DNA of 64,000 bases. Source: Pseudomonadota bacterium (GTDB lineage: Bacteria > Pseudomonadota > Gammaproteobacteria > Burkholderiales > Burkholderiaceae_C). The position numbers were made by a program, and so were the translations under genes. The notes under the pieces are model-generated. The model did not search any database. It had not been told where the DNA came from and saw only the letters and a list, made by a program, of their open reading frames with translations. Shown here piece by piece: positions 17,468-26,104 of the stretch; the first letter of the stretch is position 1; each line of letters opens with the position of its first letter. The DNA lies in contig JAJXTO010000008.1 in the NCBI GenBank assembly GCA_021783695.1, positions 38,227 through 102,226 on the forward strand, written 5' to 3'.

Positions 17468-18331
17468 TCACTGTGCGGCGGGGTTGATGGCCGGGTCCTT
17501 GATGCCGCCCTGAGTAATGCCCCATTGATGCAGGATCCTGGCGTATTCGCCGCTGGCGATGACTTTTTTCAGTGCAGCCAGCACGGGCTCGGCCAAGCCG
17601 CTGTTCTTGGGAATGGCGATGCCGTAGGGCGCGGAGTTGTAGGGTTCGCCGGTCAGTTTGAACTGCCCGTGCGACTTCTCGACGATCCAGGCGGCCACCG
17701 GCGAGTCGGCCATGCCTACTTGTGCTCGCCCGCTGGCAATGGCGAGGTTGGCGCCGTTCTGGTCGGGGAATACCGACACGGTGGCAGCCTTCTTGCCAGC
17801 GGCCACGCATTCCTTGCTCTGCTTGGTGGCGTCATCGGCCTGGGTCGTGCCCTTCTCCACGGCGACGGTCATGCCGCACAGGTCGGTCAGACCATGGATT
17901 GACGGCCCCCCCTGCGCCTTGACGTAGAACGAGGTGCCGGCGGTCATGTAACTGACAAAGTCCACCACTTCCTCGCGCTTCTTGGTGATGGTGAACGACG
18001 ACATGCTCATGTCGTACTTGCCCGACTGCAGCGCCGGGATGATGCTGTCGAAGCTGGCGTTGACGAAGTCCGCCTTGACGTCGAGTTCCTTGGCGATGGC
18101 CTTGCCCAGATCGACATCGGCGCCGACGACGGTCTTTCCGTCCTTGGCGATGAACTCCATTGGCGCGTACGTGGCATCGGCTGCGATGGTCAGATGCCCC
18201 TGGGCCTGGTACTTTTGCGGCAGGGTGGTCGCCGCTGATGCGATGGGGCTGAAGGCAGCGCCGAGAACGGCCATGCCGACTGCGGCGCCGAGCAGGCGCG
18301 ACGTGGTGGATAAACGGAAACTGCAGGACAT
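17468..18331 (-). CDS. Polar amino acid ABC transporter periplasmic binding protein
   Basis: The 287-residue protein begins with a signal peptide (about 33 residues, ending near ASAAT). The mature part shows LTIAADATYAPMEF, VGADVDLGKAIAKELDV, FDSIIPALQSGKYDMSMSSFTIT and REEVVDFVSYMTAG, as in type-3 solute-binding proteins of the GlnH/ArtJ group. It delivers an amino acid, possibly glutamine, arginine or an analogue, to the downstream permease-ATPase. I chose the ATG at 18331 because it starts the signal peptide. Confidence 0.94.
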   Translation of the reverse strand: MSCSFRLSTTSRLLGAAVGMAVLGAAFSPIASAATTLPQKYQAQGHLTIAADATYAPMEFIAKDGKTVVGADVDLGKAIAKELDVKADFVNASFDSIIPALQSGKYDMSMSSFTITKKREEVVDFVSYMTAGTSFYVKAQGGPSIHGLTDLCGMTVAVEKGTTQADDATKQSKECVAAGKKAATVSVFPDQNGANLAIASGRAQVGMADSPVAAWIVEKSHGQFKLTGEPYNSAPYGIAIPKNSGLAEPVLAALKKVIASGEYARILHQWGITQGGIKDPAINPAAQ

Positions 18332-18641
18332 GAGGGACTCCAAGGGGTTGTGAACGATGAATTGAGGGCGCAGCCGCATCGTGCAGCGCATGCCGGTTGA
18401 TTTTTTTTCCGGGGGCGGTTGGATTGGCTCACCTGTGCCGCAGGGCGCCTCCGTGGCGGTGCGGCACAGGCCGACATGCTGCCGGAGACAGATCCTCGCT
18501 TTCTGTTTTCTGTGTGTATGCGACGGCGCGATGATATGAAAACTCAGCGCAGCACATACAAGATTTGTGCCATGCGCTGCCCGCGCGCGACCCGCCGGGC
18601 GGCGTCGGTCGGTCGGCGCGGGTGGGATGAGCGTGCCGCGG
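18332..18641. other. 310-base gene-free interval upstream of the amino-acid ABC operon
   Basis: No convincing coding sequence lies here. It should hold the promoter of the ABC transporter operon (minus strand) and contains a large GC-rich hairpin, annotated separately. A run of eight T on the plus strand near 18403-18410 would be an A tract in the operon transcript, so it is not a terminator for it. Confidence 0.6.
18432..18470 (-). promoter_or_regulatory. GC-rich hairpin in the probable 5' leader of the amino-acid ABC operon
   Basis: A perfect 11-bp inverted repeat (CCTGTGCCGCA with TGCGGCACAGG) encloses 17 bases that contain a further 4-bp CGCC/GGCG pairing. It lies about 100-140 bases upstream of the binding-protein start codon. 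It could act as a leader structure or a protein-binding site; no riboswitch family was recognised. Confidence 0.45.
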
Positions 18642-19700
18642 TCAGGGCATGCGCCCGAGCCAGATTTCGAAGCAGGTGCCGCCGCTTTGTGGCAGGCAAC
18701 GCGCCTCGCCGCCGTGCTGGCGGGCGATGCGCCGCACCAGCGGCAAGCCCAGACCGGTGCCATCGCCCCGTCCGGGCAAGCGGACGAAGGGCTCGAAAAT
18801 GCGTTGTGCGTCCGCGGCGGGCACCCCCGGACCCTGATCGCAGACGCGCACGATACCGCCCCCCTCGATCGCCGTCAGGCTGACCTGCGGCGCCGCGCCG
18901 GGGGCATGCCGCCGGGCGTTGTCCAGCAGATTGCGCACCGCGCGGCGCAGCAGACGTTCGTCGCCCTGCAGGGTGATCCAGTCGCCGTGCACATCCACAT
19001 CAAAGCGGGCGGCTTCCTCGGCCACCAGTGCGAGCAGATCGACTTCCTCGCGCTGCAGCGACTGCCCCGGTGCGGCGTCCAGGCGGCTGGCCAGCAGGAT
19101 GTCGTCGATCAGCGCGTCGAGTTCGGTGAGGTCGTGCTTGGCCGCGCGCACGGCGATGTCACGCGCGGCTGCGGGCACCGGCGCGGCCAGGGTTTCCAGG
19201 CTGAGGCGCAGCCGCGTGAGCGGGGTGCGCAGTTCATGCGAGGTGTAGGCCAGCAGCGATTTGTGGCTTTGCATCAGCGATTCGATGCGCGCAGCGGCGG
19301 TGTTGAAGCTCTGCGCCAGTTGCGCCACTTCATCGTGGCCCTGCACCGCCACGCGCGCGCCTAGGTCACCTTCGCCCAGCGCCTGCACGCCTTGCTGCAG
19401 ATTTTCCAGGCGGCGGGTGAGGCGGCGCATCAGCGGCAAGGTCACGGCGCTGACCACCAGCGCGGTGAGCACCGTGCCGGTGAAGGGCGACAGCAGCAGA
19501 TGCCGCCAAGGCGAAGGCTGGATGCCTTGTGCCGCCATCAGGGCGCGGAACATGGCGTGGCGGATTTCCGCCTGCTGCGGATCGGAAAAGAACAGCCAGT
19601 GAAACAGCAGTGCCGACACCACGGCCTGCGCCAGCAGCGCGAGGATGAGCGCAAGCCAGAGGCGCCGCCACAGACTGGACTTCGCGCCGGGCGCGGCCAT
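18642..19700 (-). CDS. Envelope-stress type sensor histidine kinase
   Basis: The 352-residue protein has two membrane helices (about 12-35 and 68-90) around a short periplasmic region, a HAMP-like linker (LENLQQGVQALGEGDLGARV), the H-box TSHELRTPLTRLRLSLE with the phosphorylated histidine, and ATPase motifs NLLDNARRHAPG, DQGPGVP and DGTGLGLPLVRRI. It should autophosphorylate and pass phosphate to the OmpR-type regulator encoded just upstream. I chose the ATG at 19700, two bases after the regulator stop; a TTG at 19706 is also possible. The neighbouring Spy/CpxP-like gene suggests a CpxA-like role. Confidence 0.92.
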   Translation of the reverse strand: MAAPGAKSSLWRRLWLALILALLAQAVVSALLFHWLFFSDPQQAEIRHAMFRALMAAQGIQPSPWRHLLLSPFTGTVLTALVVSAVTLPLMRRLTRRLENLQQGVQALGEGDLGARVAVQGHDEVAQLAQSFNTAAARIESLMQSHKSLLAYTSHELRTPLTRLRLSLETLAAPVPAAARDIAVRAAKHDLTELDALIDDILLASRLDAAPGQSLQREEVDLLALVAEEAARFDVDVHGDWITLQGDERLLRRAVRNLLDNARRHAPGAAPQVSLTAIEGGGIVRVCDQGPGVPAADAQRIFEPFVRLPGRGDGTGLGLPLVRRIARQHGGEARCLPQSGGTCFEIWLGRMP

Positions 19701-19702
19701 GC

Positions 19703-20449
<747 letters not shown>

Positions 20450-20516
20450 GGAACAGCCCAGTCTGGAAGGACGCGCAGACCGCTGCGGCGGCCTGCGATG
20501 AACCAATGGCAGGCCG

Positions 20517-21113
20517 TTATTGCATCATGCCGGGGCCGCCCATCGGGCCCATGCCGTGCCCATCCTTGCCCGGGCCGCGGTGGTGCTGCATCCTTTCCAT
20601 GCGCTGCTCCATCATGGCGTAGAGCTTGGCGCGCTGCTCGGGGGAGAGGATCTGCGCCATCTCGTATTGCGTCTGTGTGCGCTCGCGCGAGAGCTGGTTG
20701 GCCAGCGCCATCTGCTTGTCGCGCAGGGCTTCGAGCGCGCCGCGGTCGATGGCGGGTGCGGCCAGCAGCTTCATGCGCTGCTGCATCAGCGCGTGCATTT
20801 GCTCCATTTCAGGGCGAGCCTTATCCCAGGCTTGTTTGCGCAGGGCGCGCATCTGCTCTTGCTGCGCCGGGGTCACACCGGCCTTGGACAGCATGTGCTC
20901 CATGCCGTGCCTGTGGCGCATGCCGGGGCCGCAGTTGCCCATGCTGCCGTGCATCGCGGGGCCGCCCTGCTGCATGGGCGCAGGCGGCGCGGTTTGCGCA
21001 CTGGCCAGCGCAGCATGGCTGGCGACGGTGACGAACAGGGCGGCGCCGGCAATGCCCAGAGCGCGGCGCAGGCGTGAACCGGATGGGGTGAATGGGGTGA
21101 GTTGCGGATTCAT
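20517..21113 (-). CDS. Spy/CpxP-like LTxxQ periplasmic protein
   Basis: The 198-residue protein has a signal peptide (through about residue 40, SAQT) and a helical, Met/His/Gln-rich mature part. Two LTxxQ-like motifs are present: VTPAQQEQM and LSPEQRAKL. The C-terminal tail is rich in His, Met and Gly (HGMGPMGGPGMMQ) and the N-terminal part in Met and His, which may bind metal. Spy and CpxP are periplasmic chaperones or feedback inhibitors in the Cpx response. It is the first gene of an apparent operon with an OmpR-type regulator and kinase, matching that role. Confidence 0.88.
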   Translation of the reverse strand: MNPQLTPFTPSGSRLRRALGIAGAALFVTVASHAALASAQTAPPAPMQQGGPAMHGSMGNCGPGMRHRHGMEHMLSKAGVTPAQQEQMRALRKQAWDKARPEMEQMHALMQQRMKLLAAPAIDRGALEALRDKQMALANQLSRERTQTQYEMAQILSPEQRAKLYAMMEQRMERMQHHRGPGKDGHGMGPMGGPGMMQ

Positions 21114-21230
21114 GGCGTTTCCTTGTGGGAGTTGACGAGGAAACCATTGTGCACGGCGGCATTTGCCCGCAAGTCTCGCCGGGGTGAAGTTATGTAAAGC
21201 TGGGCCAGGCCGTGCAGCGACCCCGGTGGG

Positions 21231-21500
21231 CTACTCGCCTTCGCCGAATTTGTCGTCGAACAGGGCTTGCACCGCATCGAGGGCGATGTCGGCCTGGTCG
21301 CCTTCGGCGTCGAGGGTGACGGTGGAGCCGATGCCAGCAGCCAGCATCATCACGCCCATGATGCTCTTGGCGTTGACGCGGCGCGCGCCTTTGGTGATGA
21401 AGATGTCACAGGGAAACTGCCCCGCGAGTTTGGTGAGCTTGGCCGAGGCGCGGGCGTGCAGGCCAAGCTTATTGCTGACTTGAATGATGCGTTGCGGCAT
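21231..21500 (-). CDS. ptsH: Phosphocarrier protein HPr
   Basis: The 89-residue protein has the active histidine H15 in KLGLHARASAKL and the regulatory serine S46 in NAKSIMGVMML. It accepts phosphate from enzyme I and passes it to EIIA-type proteins in the cytoplasm. Its start overlaps the end of the EIIA-Man gene by 32 bases, so the two are translationally linked. The presence of S46 leaves room for HPr kinase control; that gene is not in the window. Confidence 0.97.
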   Translation of the reverse strand: MPQRIIQVSNKLGLHARASAKLTKLAGQFPCDIFITKGARRVNAKSIMGVMMLAAGIGSTVTLDAEGDQADIALDAVQALFDDKFGEGE

Positions 21501-21930
21501 GAGCAGGGTTGCGGAGGGACTGTTGCTGGGGAACGCTCACCGCGATCTGGATGACGCCCTGAATCGCCCCGGCCGTGGCGCGTGCGGTCAGGGCGTCCAG
21601 GTTTTCGTCCTGATAGCACACCGAGCGCAACAGCATGGGCAGATTGACCCCGGCAACAATTTTGAGCTTGAGGTCGCCAGCGAGCTCCGCCAGGCGCGTG
21701 GCCACATTGCTGGGGGTGGCGCCGAACACATCGACCATGATCAGCACGCTGCCGTCGCTGGCGGCTTCGCGCAGTGCGGGAAGCGCCGCAGCGGCTGCGG
21801 CTTCAACCGAGGCGTCGGGCGCCACATCGACCACCAGCAGTTTTTGCGGACAGCCCGCGTACACATGGCTGGCGCACTCTTTCAGGGCGCTGGCGAGTGG
21901 CGCGTGAGCGATGATGAACAGACCAGGCAT
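21469..21930 (-). CDS. PTS EIIA component, mannose/fructose family
   Basis: The 153-residue protein has the phosphorylated histidine H9 in FIIAHAPLASAL, and the conserved IMVDVFGATPSNVATRL and IVAGVNLPMLLR segments of the EIIA-Man fold. There are no IIB, IIC or IID genes beside it, so it probably works as a regulatory phosphoacceptor with HPr and EI, as is usual in betaproteobacteria. The last 25 residues are a polar, His/Ser/Gln-rich tail that overlaps the ptsH start region. Confidence 0.94.
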   Translation of the reverse strand: MPGLFIIAHAPLASALKECASHVYAGCPQKLLVVDVAPDASVEAAAAAALPALREAASDGSVLIMVDVFGATPSNVATRLAELAGDLKLKIVAGVNLPMLLRSVCYQDENLDALTARATAGAIQGVIQIAVSVPQQQSLRNPAHAATHHSSQQ

Positions 21931-21980
21931 GCGGGAATCAACTGTGGTGAATAGTGCACTGCATGATAGGTTGACCGATT

Positions 21981-22571
21981 TCAGCGCGAAGGGGATAAAT
22001 TCACGGAATCGGCGAAAGTTTGCGCCGCCTCATCTTTGAACGTGTCCGTGGGGGCGAATGCGGTGACTTGGTAGACATCGTTACCTTGGCTGAACAACAG
22101 CACCCGCTCGCGAACTGCTTTGCCATCCGGCGCCTGGCCGTCGATTTTCAGGTCGAGACTGTCTGGCAGGCCAGGCGTCGCGTTTTTCAGCACCGCAGCC
22201 GAAGACGCCGTGACCCGGCCGCGCACATTGTCAATTGCCGCCTGATGCAGTTGCGCCAAGGCCCTGGCCGCCAGCGCCGGGCTGGGCAGCCGGGCATGCG
22301 CCAGCGCGAAGGTCATTTTGTCAGCCACGCAGCCGGTCATGCTCATCTTGATTTTCTGGTCTGCCAGCACCACGTCCTGCGCGATCTGCTCCGGCTTGCA
22401 CGGATAGGTCAGCAGGATGTTGACATCTTTCGGCCGCACATCGCGCCAGTCGAGCGCCGGAGAACAGGCGCTGAGCAGCGCGACCGCGACAAGCGCCGCC
22501 AAACCTGTCGTTGCGCGCCAGGCCCCACGAGGGGGTGAGAAACACTTGGGGCGGCCCGGCGTGTTTCTCAT
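21981..22571 (-). CDS. Putative lipoprotein of unknown function
   Basis: The predicted 196-residue protein has a lipobox LLSAC preceded by a hydrophobic stretch, so it should be lipid-anchored in the envelope. The mature part has a second cysteine pair region (TYPCKPEQ and MTGCVADKM) but no family I recognise. The ATG at 22571 lies at the edge of a dispersed palindromic repeat, so the first 12 or so residues (MRNTPGRPKCFS) are repeat-derived and form the positively charged n-region of the signal peptide. A downstream TTG start would leave a very short signal. It lies upstream of the EIIA-Man gene on the same strand and diverges from the thioredoxin-like gene. Confidence 0.72.
   Translation of the reverse strand: MRNTPGRPKCFSPPRGAWRATTGLAALVAVALLSACSPALDWRDVRPKDVNILLTYPCKPEQIAQDVVLADQKIKMSMTGCVADKMTFALAHARLPSPALAARALAQLHQAAIDNVRGRVTASSAAVLKNATPGLPDSLDLKIDGQAPDGKAVRERVLLFSQGNDVYQVTAFAPTDTFKDEAAQTFADSVNLSPSR
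22536..22570 (+). repeat. Dispersed palindromic element, copy 2
   Basis: Ten-base arms TGAGAAACAC and GTGTTTCTCA flank the centre TTGGGGCGGCCCGGC. The arms differ from copy 1 but changes are compensated on both sides, keeping the pairing. It overlaps the 5' end of the lipoprotein gene. Confidence 0.85.
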
Positions 22572-22673
22572 GCGCAGGGAGACGGAAAAATGCAAAGCCG
22601 ACGTCACCGCCGGGTATCGGTCTGTGAATAACATACAAACATTATCCGGCCAGTCCCGAGTCGAGGTGGGTGT

Positions 22674-23219
22674 ATGTCAATAACGAAGTTGTTTCACCCT
22701 GAGTGCGCGCGATTCCGATTTGTCGCCTCAGGGCAACAGTTCTGGTTTTTCTTGCGCGTTTTGTCGCTGATCGTTCTCAGTGTTCTGGCCGGTGCGGCCT
22801 GGGCAGAAACGCCGTTGCCTCCGGTGCGGAATCTGCAGCAGAGTGTGCGCCAGGCGGTGGCCAAGGATCAGCCGCTGATCGTCATGTTCAGTCTGCCGAG
22901 TTGTCCGTTTTGCGAAAAATTGCGGCGCACCCAATACCAATTTCTCGCCAAGGACGGGTACCTGGTGCAGCAGATCGAGATCACCGACCGCACGCCGGTG
23001 ATCGGTTTTGACGGCAAGCCGACATCGGGCGTACGACTGGCGAAGCAATTCGGCATCAATCTGGCACCGACCGTACTGTTTTTTGGCACTGGCGGCAAGG
23101 AAATCGGCGAGCGCATCACCGGCGCGCCGACCGCAGATTTCTACGGCGCATTCATCGACCGGGCGCTGAAGGAAAGTGCGAAGGCGATCAAGGATCAGAA
23201 GCCGTCGGGCGCGGCCTGA
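22674..23219 (+). CDS. Secreted thioredoxin-like protein
   Basis: The 181-residue protein has a long N-terminal signal or anchor (hydrophobic about residues 24-43, ending near AWAET). A thioredoxin fold follows, with the redox motif CPFC at residues 77-80 in MFSLPSCPFCEKLRR and a cis-proline region NLAPTVLFFG. It probably reduces or isomerises disulfides or persulfides in the periplasm, similar to SoxW/DsbE-like proteins. It is upstream of the RND efflux cluster on the same strand, 242 bases away, which is consistent with a shared thiol or sulfur theme but not proof of it. Confidence 0.87.
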   Translation: MSITKLFHPECARFRFVASGQQFWFFLRVLSLIVLSVLAGAAWAETPLPPVRNLQQSVRQAVAKDQPLIVMFSLPSCPFCEKLRRTQYQFLAKDGYLVQQIEITDRTPVIGFDGKPTSGVRLAKQFGINLAPTVLFFGTGGKEIGERITGAPTADFYGAFIDRALKESAKAIKDQKPSGAA

Positions 23220-23281
23220 GGCGGCTTCGCGCCTTGTCGCAACGCGGCGACAAATCTGCCTGGGGAAAAGCGGGAAATCAG

Positions 23282-23306
23282 ATACCCCCAAGGGTATTGA
23301 TATACT
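23282..23306 (+). promoter_or_regulatory. Candidate CsoR-type operator overlapping a -10 element
   Basis: The perfect palindrome ATACCC-CCAA-GGGTAT (23282-23297) is a GC tract bounded by A/T, the form bound by CsoR/RcnR-family repressors. TATACT at 23301-23306 is a good -10 hexamer, so the palindrome would sit over the -35 to -10 region of the RND cluster. A CsoR-family gene ends that cluster. The link is an inference. Confidence 0.5.
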
Positions 23307-23461
23307 CCACCCTGTATATATCTCGTGACCTGTCTGGGTCGGGCGGCTATTCTCGGATCGTCGGCTCTGAGTACGGTGCTCGTTCTGCGTGAAATCTGGT
23401 GTTTTGACCAGATTTTCGCGGATTCCTTGGTTTGATTTCCTCTTTCTGGCGGAGTTGGATG

Positions 23462-24928
23462 ATGACGGATTCCTTGCCCCGGCGTGTTCGCATCGGGTTG
23501 TTGACCGGGGCGTGTCTTTACGCTCTTGGTGGCATGGCTTTGGCGCAGGCCGAGACCCTGGATTTCCGCCAGGCGGTGGATGTGGCGCTGCGGCAGAACC
23601 CCGATCTGATGGCGGTGCAGGCGCAGATGGCGCAGGCGCGGGCCGGCATCAATCAGGCCGAGGGCGCCAAAATGCCCAAGATCACGGTGTCGGCGGGGGT
23701 GACCCGCACCAACGATGCGCTCAATGCCTTCGGCATCAAGCTGTCGCAGCGGCAGGCGACATTCAACGACTTCGGTGCCAATCAGTTCCTGGGCCCTCAG
23801 TCATTGGGCGTGGCGCCCGACAACCTCAATTACCCCGGCTCGGTCAACAACTTCAACACCCGCATCCAGGCCGAGCTGCCGCTCTATACCGGCGGCAAGC
23901 TGCAGGGTTACATGCAGCAGGCGCGTTCCATGCTGATGGCGGCGCAGGCCGGCGATCAGGCCGCCAGGCAGCAGATCATCTACCACGCGCTGCAGGCGTA
24001 TGACGGCGTGTACACCGCGCGTGCGTTCAAGGGCGTGGCGGGCAAGGCGCTGGAAGCCGCACAGAGCCAGGTGAAGACGGTGGACAGCCTGTTCAAGCAG
24101 GGCGTGGTGATCAAGAGCGATCTGCTGTCCGCGCAGGTGCGGCAAGAGGACGTGAAGCTGCAGCAGGATCAGGCGGCCAATATGGAAGCGCAGGCGATGG
24201 ATGCGCTGCATGTGGTGCTGGGCGTGCCGCTCAATCAGCCCATCACCCTGGGGCCGGAGGTCATGGTGACCCTGCCCGAGGGCGATCCGAATGCGTGGGT
24301 CGGGCTGGCCATGGAGCGCAATCCGCAGATCCAGGCGCTGCAGCACCAGATTGCCGCGGCCAACGGCAAGATCGAGGTGGCGCGCTCAGACCGCTACCCG
24401 CAGGTGGGAGCCATGGCGCGTTTCGATACCAACGACCCCAATGTCGGCTTCGAGTCGCGCAGCTACACCGTGGGCGCGCAGCTCAACTGGACCATTTTTG
24501 ACGGAGGCGTGACGCGCAGTGCTGTCGATCAGGCCGTGGCCAAGCGCATGGAACTGCAGGCCAAATTACAGAGTGAGCAGAACCAGCTCGGCATGCAGGT
24601 GCAGGACACTTACCGCAAGGCGGTCGACGCCGCCAATCAGGTCAAGACCCGCGAACTGGCGGTGACGCAGGCGGAAGAAGCCGCGCGCATCGTCAGCAAG
24701 CGCTATGCCGACGGTGTGGGTACGCTGGTCGAAGTGCAGGGTGCGCAGGCGCAGCTCGACAAGGCGCGCGCCGATCTCATTCTGGCCAAGCAGCAGGTCA
24801 ATCTGCAGCGCGCCGCGCTGCGGCTGGCCATCGGCGACCTGACGCTCGACGCCACGCAGCCGATCAAGCCGCAGACACAAGCCGCCGCGGCGCAGAAAGT
24901 TGCTGCCGACGCGTCCTCCAAACCCTGA
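23462..24928 (+). CDS. TolC-family outer-membrane efflux protein
   Basis: The 488-residue protein has a signal peptide ending near ALAQAET and two TolC-like repeats rich in long coiled-coil helices (for example ALEAAQSQVKTVDSLFKQGV and ELAVTQAEEAARIVSKRYADG). TolC-like proteins form trimeric outer-membrane channels for RND pumps. The ATG at 23462 lies seven bases after GGAG; an ATG at 23459 is next to it. It is followed after 75 bases by the membrane fusion lipoprotein and the RND pump. Confidence 0.93.
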   Translation: MTDSLPRRVRIGLLTGACLYALGGMALAQAETLDFRQAVDVALRQNPDLMAVQAQMAQARAGINQAEGAKMPKITVSAGVTRTNDALNAFGIKLSQRQATFNDFGANQFLGPQSLGVAPDNLNYPGSVNNFNTRIQAELPLYTGGKLQGYMQQARSMLMAAQAGDQAARQQIIYHALQAYDGVYTARAFKGVAGKALEAAQSQVKTVDSLFKQGVVIKSDLLSAQVRQEDVKLQQDQAANMEAQAMDALHVVLGVPLNQPITLGPEVMVTLPEGDPNAWVGLAMERNPQIQALQHQIAAANGKIEVARSDRYPQVGAMARFDTNDPNVGFESRSYTVGAQLNWTIFDGGVTRSAVDQAVAKRMELQAKLQSEQNQLGMQVQDTYRKAVDAANQVKTRELAVTQAEEAARIVSKRYADGVGTLVEVQGAQAQLDKARADLILAKQQVNLQRAALRLAIGDLTLDATQPIKPQTQAAAAQKVAADASSKP

Positions 24929-25003
24929 AAACGCGGTGCCGGGCGCATTGCCCGTCTGTCGCGCGTCGTTTCCTGAAGTGCATTCTCATCTGATCTTTCT
25001 CTC

Positions 25004-26104
25004 ATGACCGCCATGAACCATTCTGTCCTGCCTTTGCTGCGTCGCGCACCGCTGGCGCTCGTGCTGTCCACGGCCTTGTTGTCGGCCTGCGGCCACCAGA
25101 CCGAGACTGCGCAAAACTCCGCCGCGCCCCGTGTGGTGGCGGCGCAAACCCTCAAGCTCGCATCGAGCGACCAGCAGAACCTCACCTTGCTGTCGGGCAC
25201 GGTGATGTCGAGCAATCAGGTGCAGGTCGCCTCGCGGCTGATGGGCTATATCCGCACCCTGTCGGTGAAGGAGGGGCAGACGGTGAAGGCCGGTCAGTTG
25301 CTGTTCCAGGTCGACCCCACCGATATTCAGGGCCAGGTGGCGCAGGCGCGCGCCGGGCTGGCGCAGGCGCAGGCCAATCTGGCCAACGCCAAGGGCGACT
25401 TCGAGCGCTTCGGCAATCTGTACAAGGAGCAGGCGATCCCGAAGCAGCAGTGGGATCAGGTGCAGTTGCGCTATCAAGTGGCGCAGGAGCAGGTGGCCGC
25501 GGCGCAGGCCGGCTACAACACCGCCTCGGCGCAGATGCGCTATTCCTCCGTCACCTCGCCGATCACCGGCGTCGTGGTGCAGAAAATGGCCAATCAGGGT
25601 GATCTGGCCGCACCTGGCCGCCCGGTGCTGGTGATTGAAGGGCAGGGCCAGCTGCAGGTCACGACCCAGGTGCCGGGCGAGGTGTTCGGCAACATCAAGA
25701 TGGGCGACAAGGTCCAGGTGCTCAGCAACGGTAAATCGCTGCAGGGCACCATCGCCCAGGTCGTGCCCGTGGCCGACCCGATGAGCCACACCCACACGGT
25801 GAAAATCGATCTCCCGGCGGACGCCGGGCTGGACAGCGGCAGCTTTGTGCGCGTGGGCTTTGCCGTGGGTAGCTCGCCGCAGCTGCGCGTGCCGCAAGGC
25901 GCCGTGGTCGATCGCGCCGGGATGACCGGGGTGTTCGTCGTCGACAAGGACGGCATCGCCCACTTCCGCCTGGTGCGGCTGGGCGCGCAAATGGGCGGCG
26001 ATGTCGAGATTCAGGCTGGGCTGAACCCGGACGACACCATCGTCACCAGCAACCTGCCCGAAGTGGAAAACGGTGTGAAAATCGGCGGAGGCAACCGTGG
26101 CTGA
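25004..26104 (+). CDS. RND efflux periplasmic adaptor (membrane fusion lipoprotein)
   Basis: The 366-residue protein begins with a lipoprotein signal (lipobox LLSAC, cysteine about residue 29). It shows a lipoyl half-motif (SVKEGQTVKAGQLLFQVDP), an alpha-hairpin (about 115-180), the second half GVVVQKMANQGDLAAPG, and a beta-barrel and membrane-proximal domain. It should bridge the RND pump and the TolC-like channel. The RND gene begins eight bases before its end, so the two are translationally coupled. An alternative start is the ATG at 25013. Confidence 0.93.
   Translation: MTAMNHSVLPLLRRAPLALVLSTALLSACGHQTETAQNSAAPRVVAAQTLKLASSDQQNLTLLSGTVMSSNQVQVASRLMGYIRTLSVKEGQTVKAGQLLFQVDPTDIQGQVAQARAGLAQAQANLANAKGDFERFGNLYKEQAIPKQQWDQVQLRYQVAQEQVAAAQAGYNTASAQMRYSSVTSPITGVVVQKMANQGDLAAPGRPVLVIEGQGQLQVTTQVPGEVFGNIKMGDKVQVLSNGKSLQGTIAQVVPVADPMSHTHTVKIDLPADAGLDSGSFVRVGFAVGSSPQLRVPQGAVVDRAGMTGVFVVDKDGIAHFRLVRLGAQMGGDVEIQAGLNPDDTIVTSNLPEVENGVKIGGGNRG

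Noticed and set aside
23234..23253. Hairpin TTGTCGC/GCGACAA after the thioredoxin-like gene as a terminator
   Set aside because: It has a 6-base loop but no T tract after it, so it is too weak to call.
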